From positions 1-9,245 of the forward strand of contig JAXHUH010000258.1 in the NCBI GenBank assembly GCA_034211175.1: a stretch of 9,245 nt of DNA, written 5' to 3'. Made by a program: the position numbers and the translations under genes. The stretch is from JAXHUH01 sp034211175. GTDB taxonomy: Bacteria; Actinomycetota; Acidimicrobiia; Acidimicrobiales; CAIXPF01. Below, piece by piece: positions 6,021-9,245 of the stretch. Within the stretch, counting starts at the first letter, position 1, and each line of letters opens with the position of its first letter. The notes beneath the pieces are model-generated. The model searched no databases. It was given only the letters and a program-made list of their open reading frames with translations, and was not told where the DNA came from.

Positions 6021-6614
6021 GTGACGAGCGTGGACCTCTACGAGGCCCTGATGACGACGCGGGCGGTGCGGCACTTCGACGACGCGCCGGTCACGGACGA
6101 CGAGATCGAGCGGTGCCTCGCCGCCGCCTGCCAGGCGTCGGTCGCGGGCGGCGTGCAGCCCTACGAGTTCGTGGTGGTCACCGACGCCGCGCTGCGCGAC
6201 CGCCTCGCCCGGCTCCACGCCGAGGCCTGCGACGCCGACGCCGACAGCGACGTCGCCGAGGCGATGGGGCGGGCGCCGGTCCTCGTGCTCGTCCTCACGC
6301 CGTCGCGGACGACCGATCACACCGACGGGACCCCGCCCGACGCCGGGCCCGCCGACGCCTCGGTCTACCCGGCCGTGCAGAACCTCGTGCTCGCGGCCCG
6401 GTCGCAGGGCCTCGGCACGGCCCTCACGACGGACATCCGGCGGCGCAGCGCCGAGGTGCGCGAGCTGCTCGGGATACCCGACGGCCACGACATCGCCGCG
6501 CTGGTGCCCCTCGGTCGCCCCGCCGAACGCTGGGGCCTCGCCGAGCGGCGACCGTGGTGGACGCTCACGAGCCGGGACCGCTTCGGTACCCGCCCCTCAC
6601 CCGGTGGTGGCTGA
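6021..6614 (+). CDS. Nitroreductase family flavoprotein
   Basis: 197 residues. The N-terminus DLYEALMTTRAVRHFDDAPV carries the Arg-rich FMN phosphate-binding pattern (TTRAVRHF, Arg14 and Arg17). VAGGVQPYEFVVV and VYPAVQNLVLAARSQGLGTAL are the usual second and third family blocks, and the C-terminal GIPDGHDIAALVPLGRP matches the last strand region. Family members use FMN and NAD(P)H to reduce nitro compounds, quinones or enones; the substrate here is unknown. The start is uncertain: GTG at 6021 follows GGAGCG closely, and GTG at 6030 is in frame and would begin at Asp-Leu-Tyr. It lies 44 bp after the crotonase gene, across a 19-bp-spaced direct repeat of CGGCGGGCC (5977 and 5996). Its stop overlaps the next gene by 11 bp. 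Confidence 0.88.
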   Translation: MTSVDLYEALMTTRAVRHFDDAPVTDDEIERCLAAACQASVAGGVQPYEFVVVTDAALRDRLARLHAEACDADADSDVAEAMGRAPVLVLVLTPSRTTDHTDGTPPDAGPADASVYPAVQNLVLAARSQGLGTALTTDIRRRSAEVRELLGIPDGHDIAALVPLGRPAERWGLAERRPWWTLTSRDRFGTRPSPGGG

Positions 6615-7803
6615 GGGCGCGCGCCGTCGGCGGTCGGTCGCCGCGCTGGCCGCTGTGGCCGCGCTGGTGGCCGTCCCGTCGTGCGGCGTCGAGATCGAGG
6701 GCCGGTCGCTGCCCGGCTACGTCCGGGGCAACTCGGGCTGCGACGACGCCCCGCCGGGCCCGGACATCGATGAGGAGCCGTTGGCCGGCTACGACGTCGA
6801 GCCCCTCGTCGACGCGTCGCAGCCGACGACCGTGCTCGAGGTCGACGGAACGATGTTCATCGCCGAACGTGAGGGCACGGTGGCCGTCTGGTCGGGCGCC
6901 GGGGCACCCGAGACGGTGATCGACGTCGGCGACGACACCGCGACCAACGCCGACCAGGGCCTGTTCGGCCTCGCCGTCTCGCCCGAGGGCGACCGGCTGC
7001 TGGTCCACCGGACCCGGGGAGACGGCTCGTCGGTGCTCACCGCGCACGTGCTCGACGGCGGCGAGGTCGCCGCCGAGGGCGCCGAGATCCTCGTCATCGA
7101 CCAGTACAGCAGCCAGCACAACGGCGGCGACGTGCGCTTCGGGCCCGACGGTGCGCTGTGGCTGACCGTGGGCGACGGCGGCGGGCAGGGCGATCCGTCG
7201 GGCAACGCCCAGGACCCGTCGACCCGGCTGGGGTCGTTCCTGCGCTACGACTGGACACCGGCCACCGCGACGTCGGAGCCGACGCTGGAGCCCGCCGGCG
7301 AGCCGACCTGGCCCGACGCCGACCCCGCCACCCGGGCGATCGGGGTCCGCAACCCGTTCCGCTGGTCGTTCGACGACGTGACCGGGGACCTGTGGCTGGC
7401 CGACGTCGGCCAGGCGTGCGTCGAGGAGATCGACCGGGTCGACCCGACCGAGCGGGGCGTCAACCTCGGATGGCCCGGCTTCGAGGGCACCCGGCCGTAC
7501 TTCGGCGCGCTGCCCGACGGTGAGGTCCACCACGAGCCCGTCTTCGAGTACTGGCACCGCGACGGCCGCTGCGCCGCCATCGGCGGCTACGTCTACCGGG
7601 GCGACGCACTGGCGGCGTTGCGCGGCCGCTACCTGTTCGGGGACCTGTGCTCCGGCGAGATCATCGCCCTCGACCCCGACGGTGACGAGGTCGTGGCGCT
7701 CGACGCGACCGTTCCCCAGCTCACCGCCATCGTCGAGGGCGCGGACGGCGAGCCGCTCCTGGTGTCCGGCGAGGGGGCGATCGGCCGTCTCGTCGCCGAC
7801 TGA
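6604..7803 (+). CDS. Exported PQQ-dependent sugar dehydrogenase-like protein (glucose/sorbosone dehydrogenase family), probable lipoprotein
   Basis: 399 residues from a GTG (a second in-frame GTG follows at 6607). The N-terminus has an Arg-rich stretch RRRR, an Ala/Val hydrophobic core and VPSC, a plausible lipobox that would lipidate Cys27. The mature part is a six-bladed beta-propeller of the GSDH type: DQGLFGLAVSPEG, HNGGDVRFGPDGALWLTVGDGG (His172 corresponds to the catalytic His of soluble glucose dehydrogenase), a GNAQDPSTRLGSFLR segment, VRNPFRWSFD (Arg249), GDLWLADVGQ..EEID, LGWPGFEG and YLFGDLCSGEI. Such enzymes oxidise aldose sugars with PQQ outside the membrane; cofactor and substrate are inferred. 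Cysteines at QACVEE, GRCAAI and DLCSGE could form disulfides. No clear Shine-Dalgarno is seen, consistent with translational coupling through the 11-bp overlap with the nitroreductase gene. Confidence 0.88.
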   Translation: MVAEGARRRRSVAALAAVAALVAVPSCGVEIEGRSLPGYVRGNSGCDDAPPGPDIDEEPLAGYDVEPLVDASQPTTVLEVDGTMFIAEREGTVAVWSGAGAPETVIDVGDDTATNADQGLFGLAVSPEGDRLLVHRTRGDGSSVLTAHVLDGGEVAAEGAEILVIDQYSSQHNGGDVRFGPDGALWLTVGDGGGQGDPSGNAQDPSTRLGSFLRYDWTPATATSEPTLEPAGEPTWPDADPATRAIGVRNPFRWSFDDVTGDLWLADVGQACVEEIDRVDPTERGVNLGWPGFEGTRPYFGALPDGEVHHEPVFEYWHRDGRCAAIGGYVYRGDALAALRGRYLFGDLCSGEIIALDPDGDEVVALDATVPQLTAIVEGADGEPLLVSGEGAIGRLVAD

Positions 7804-7850
7804 TCACGGACGGTCCGGGCCGGCCGGGCCGGTTCGTGGCACGATCGACA

Positions 7851-7902
7851 GGTTCTGGCCCCCAGGAGATGCCACCAGTGGCACGCTGCGGGGACCAGAA
7901 CC
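7851..7902 (+). promoter_or_regulatory. Nested inverted repeat in the 134-bp gap before the AhpD-like gene
   Basis: Outer stem: GGTTCTGG (7851-7858) pairs with CCAGAACC (7895-7902), continued by CCCC (7859-7862) with GGGG (7890-7893) across one bulged A. Inside lies TGCCAC-CA-GTGGCA (7870-7883). The structure follows the sugar dehydrogenase stop by 48 bp and ends 18 bp before the ribosome binding site of the next gene. It could be a terminator, a 5' leader hairpin, or a protein-binding operator; no T-run is present. Confidence 0.5.
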
Positions 7903-7920
7903 GCCCTGACGAGGTGGCTC

Positions 7921-7929
7921 GAGGAGGAG
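7921..7929 (+). promoter_or_regulatory. Ribosome binding site that fixes the start of the AhpD-like gene
   Basis: GAGGAGGAG lies eight bases before GTG at 7938. It favours 7938 over the in-frame GTGs at 7929 (overlapping the site) and 7836 (inside the hairpin region), and gives the family-typical N-terminus MAWIRTV. Confidence 0.7.
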
Positions 7930-7937
7930 TGTCGGCG

Positions 7938-8561
7938 GTGGCCTGGATACGAACGGTGGACCCGGACGACGCGGACGGCCAGCTGCGCGAGGCCTACGAC
8001 TGGCAGGCGTCGGTCGACGCCCGACCGTCCGGGCTCATCGGTCTCGGCAGCCTCCACCCGCCGTTGGTGGTCGAGCGGCTCCGGCTGGCCCGGGTCGGTG
8101 ACGACGTGCCGTCGTCGCTCACCCCGGTCGACCGTCACCTGGCGGCGTTCGTGGTCGCGCTGCTGTGCGGCTCACCGTCGGGTGCCGATGCGGCCCGCGA
8201 GGCCCTCGGACGGGCGGGCTGCGCCCCGGAGCTGGTCGCCCGCATCGAAGCGAGCCCCGAGCTGCCCTCGGCCGGAGATCGCCGCGTCGACGCCGTCTGC
8301 AGCCACGCCGCCAAGCTCACGCTGCTGCCCGGTTCCATGACGGCGGGCGACATCCGCCGCCTGCGCGATGCCGGCCTCGACGACCTCGATCTGCTGGACC
8401 TCAACAACGTCGTCGCCTACCACAACTACGTGAACCGGGTGATGGTCGGCCTCGGGCTGGACGCCGACGGCACGTCGCCCGGTGCGCCCGACGGCGCCGG
8501 TGATGGTGCGGCGGTCGACGGCGGGACGGTGCCGTCGTCGATGCCCGTCGAGGGCGCCTGA
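7938..8561 (+). CDS. AhpD/carboxymuconolactone decarboxylase-like protein lacking the catalytic cysteines
   Basis: 207 residues. The start AWIRTVDPDDADGQLREAYDWQ and the C-terminal part HAAKLTLLPGSMTAGDIRRLRDAGLDDLDLLDLNNVVAYHNYVNRVMVGLGL match the peroxidase-related branch of the AhpD-like superfamily. Active members carry a CxxC plus His in the segment after the first long helix (pattern N-G-C-x-Y-C-x-x-H-H). Here the equivalent stretch reads CGSPSGADAA (Cys77 to Ala86), so by position the two cysteines become Ser79 and Gly82 and the histidines become alanines. Thiol peroxidase activity is therefore unlikely unless another residue serves. The tail after about residue 175 is Gly/Asp/Pro-rich and probably disordered. 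It stands alone behind a hairpin, so it may have its own promoter. Confidence 0.82.
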   Translation: MAWIRTVDPDDADGQLREAYDWQASVDARPSGLIGLGSLHPPLVVERLRLARVGDDVPSSLTPVDRHLAAFVVALLCGSPSGADAAREALGRAGCAPELVARIEASPELPSAGDRRVDAVCSHAAKLTLLPGSMTAGDIRRLRDAGLDDLDLLDLNNVVAYHNYVNRVMVGLGLDADGTSPGAPDGAGDGAAVDGGTVPSSMPVEGA

Positions 8562-8644
8562 GCCCGACGCCCGCACCGGTCGAGGCCGGTCACGGTCGGG
8601 TTCACCTGTCCGGAGGATCCCACGGCGCGCGGGTGTCTCCCGAT

Positions 8645-8705
8645 GGGTGATCTTGCCTTGCGGCAAGGTTACAAAGCCACCACTTTGTGCGTTTTGGAAC
8701 TCACC
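8645..8705 (+). promoter_or_regulatory. Candidate structured leader or operator region before the surface-protein gene
   Basis: This segment is clearly less GC-rich than its surroundings and can fold as a three-stem junction. GGTGA (8646-8650) pairs with TCACC (8701-8705). CTTGCC (8652-8657) pairs with GGCAAG (8662-8667) across loop TTGC. ACAAAG (8671-8676) pairs with CTTTGT (8683-8688) across CCACCA. The two inner dyads can also be read as DNA operators (CCTTGC-G-GCAAGG at 8656-8668, and ACAAAG-N6-CTTTGT). It ends about 60 bp before the start codon. The rest of the 204-bp gap (8562-8765) shows nothing I can name. Confidence 0.4.
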
Positions 8706-8765
8706 GGCAGTGCGCACACTGACTCCCGCGGACCCGTCGCCGCCGGCGGGGCGTGGGAGGAAAGA

Positions 8766-9245
8766 ATGCGAAGGTTCAGTGTGGTGGCGCTCATCCTGGG
8801 CGCCCTCGCTCTCATCGTGCCCCTGCGGGCCGAGATGGTGCGCGGCGACACGCTCTCGCCGGCCCAGACGGGCGACTTGACGCTCATGGACGACCCCGCC
8901 CCCGACGAGGACCCACCCCTCGTCGCCCCGGGCGAGACCGTGTACCTCGACGTGCTCGCCAACGACGTGGTGAGCGGCGACGGCCAGATCGATCCCGCGA
9001 CGCTGGCCGTCGTGCCGGGCTCGCTCGCGCCGGGCGCCAGTGCGGTCGTGATGACGGCCGCCGAGGCCGGTCTGACCGACGACCCGACCACGATGCCGCC
9101 CGAGGACGGGACGCCGCCGACGGACGAGACGGTGCCGCCGACGGAAGAGACGGTGCCGCCGCCCGAGGAGACGGTGCCGCCGACGGAAGAGTCGGTGCCG
9201 CCGACCGAGGAGACGGTGCCGCCGACCGAGGAGACGGTGCCGCCG
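8766..9245 (+). CDS. Secreted surface protein with Ig-like N-terminal region and TVPPTEE stalk (3' end outside window)
   Basis: The first 160 codons are present and the frame is open to the right edge. The ATG follows GGGAGG (8755-8760) by five bases. Residues 1-22 (MRRFSVVALILGALALIVPLRA) form a Sec signal peptide. Residues about 40-88 (VAPGETVYLDVLANDVVSGDGQ and IDPATLAVVPGS) resemble the opening of bacterial Ig-like or cadherin-like repeats, which often carry the LDVLANDV signature. From about residue 115 the sequence becomes a heptad repeat TVPPTEE, an extended Pro/Glu/Thr stalk that probably holds a later domain away from the cell wall. Whether a membrane anchor or adhesion domain follows cannot be seen. 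Function unknown; an adhesin or envelope protein is the likeliest guess. Confidence 0.82.
   Translation, partial: MRRFSVVALILGALALIVPLRAEMVRGDTLSPAQTGDLTLMDDPAPDEDPPLVAPGETVYLDVLANDVVSGDGQIDPATLAVVPGSLAPGASAVVMTAAEAGLTDDPTTMPPEDGTPPTDETVPPTEETVPPPEETVPPTEESVPPTEETVPPTEETVPP
9108..9245 (+). repeat. 21-bp tandem repeat encoding (TVPPTEE)n
   Basis: About 6.6 units of 21 bp run to the window edge: a diverged first unit GTPPTDE, then TVPPTEE, TVPPPEE, TVPPTEE, SVPPTEE, TVPPTEE and a partial TVPP. The base ACGGTGCCGCCG is nearly invariant, while the Thr-Glu part varies between ACG GAA and ACC GAG. This suggests growth by unit duplication and a tract whose length could vary between strains. Confidence 0.9.

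Noticed and set aside
7836..7937. Longer start (GTG 7836) for the AhpD-like gene
   Set aside because: The extra residues are encoded by the hairpin region and are not part of the family; GAGGAGGAG at 7921-7929 supports 7938.
8645..8705. Cyclic di-GMP-I (GEMM) riboswitch, suggested by CAAAGCCAC and a three-stem layout
   Set aside because: The conserved GCAAACC segment, the tetraloop stem between the two conserved blocks, and GACGCAAAGC are absent or altered. The likeness is limited to a short string.

Overview
The window is a very GC-rich bacterial chromosome segment of compact, mostly soluble-enzyme genes with GTG and TTG starts and GGAGG-type ribosome binding sites. Base composition, start-codon use, secreted Asp/Glu/Pro/Thr-rich proteins and lipid-type acyl-CoA genes suggest a high-GC actinobacterium, perhaps class Acidimicrobiia. 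That placement is inference; no rRNA or marker gene is present. I see no tRNA, rRNA, CRISPR array, transposase, integrase or phage gene.

Layout. At the left edge is the end of a heavy-metal-associated (CopZ-like) domain gene, closed by a strong GC hairpin. Next comes a large secreted metzincin-type zinc protease with two pre-peptidase-C-like repeats in front of its catalytic domain. It ends at a perfect 13-bp dyad shared with a convergent gene, a family III (CaiB/BaiF) CoA-transferase on the minus strand. Upstream of the transferase, on the same strand, lies a 107-residue zinc-ribbon-like protein of the small family often misannotated as phosphoribosylpyrophosphate synthetase; its 3' end is partly duplicated just downstream. 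A 207-bp divergent region leads to a plus-strand run: a crotonase-fold (enoyl-CoA hydratase family) protein, a nitroreductase-family flavoprotein, and an exported PQQ-dependent sugar dehydrogenase-like beta-propeller whose start overlaps the nitroreductase stop. After a 134-bp gap holding a nested inverted repeat comes an AhpD/carboxymuconolactone decarboxylase-like protein lacking the catalytic CxxC. The right edge holds the start of a secreted protein with an Ig-like N-terminal region and a TVPPTEE heptad stalk. It is preceded by a locally AT-richer leader that can fold as a three-stem junction.

Working together. The CoA-transferase and crotonase point to acyl-CoA metabolism. The nitroreductase and sugar dehydrogenase form a probable translationally coupled pair, but no pathway can be named from this window. 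The protease and the stalk protein are cell-surface or extracellular. I do not see a clear new multi-gene system. The best leads are non-coding structures (8645-8705, 4569-4669, 7851-7902, 2991-3040) and enzymes that lack the standard catalytic residues of their families.
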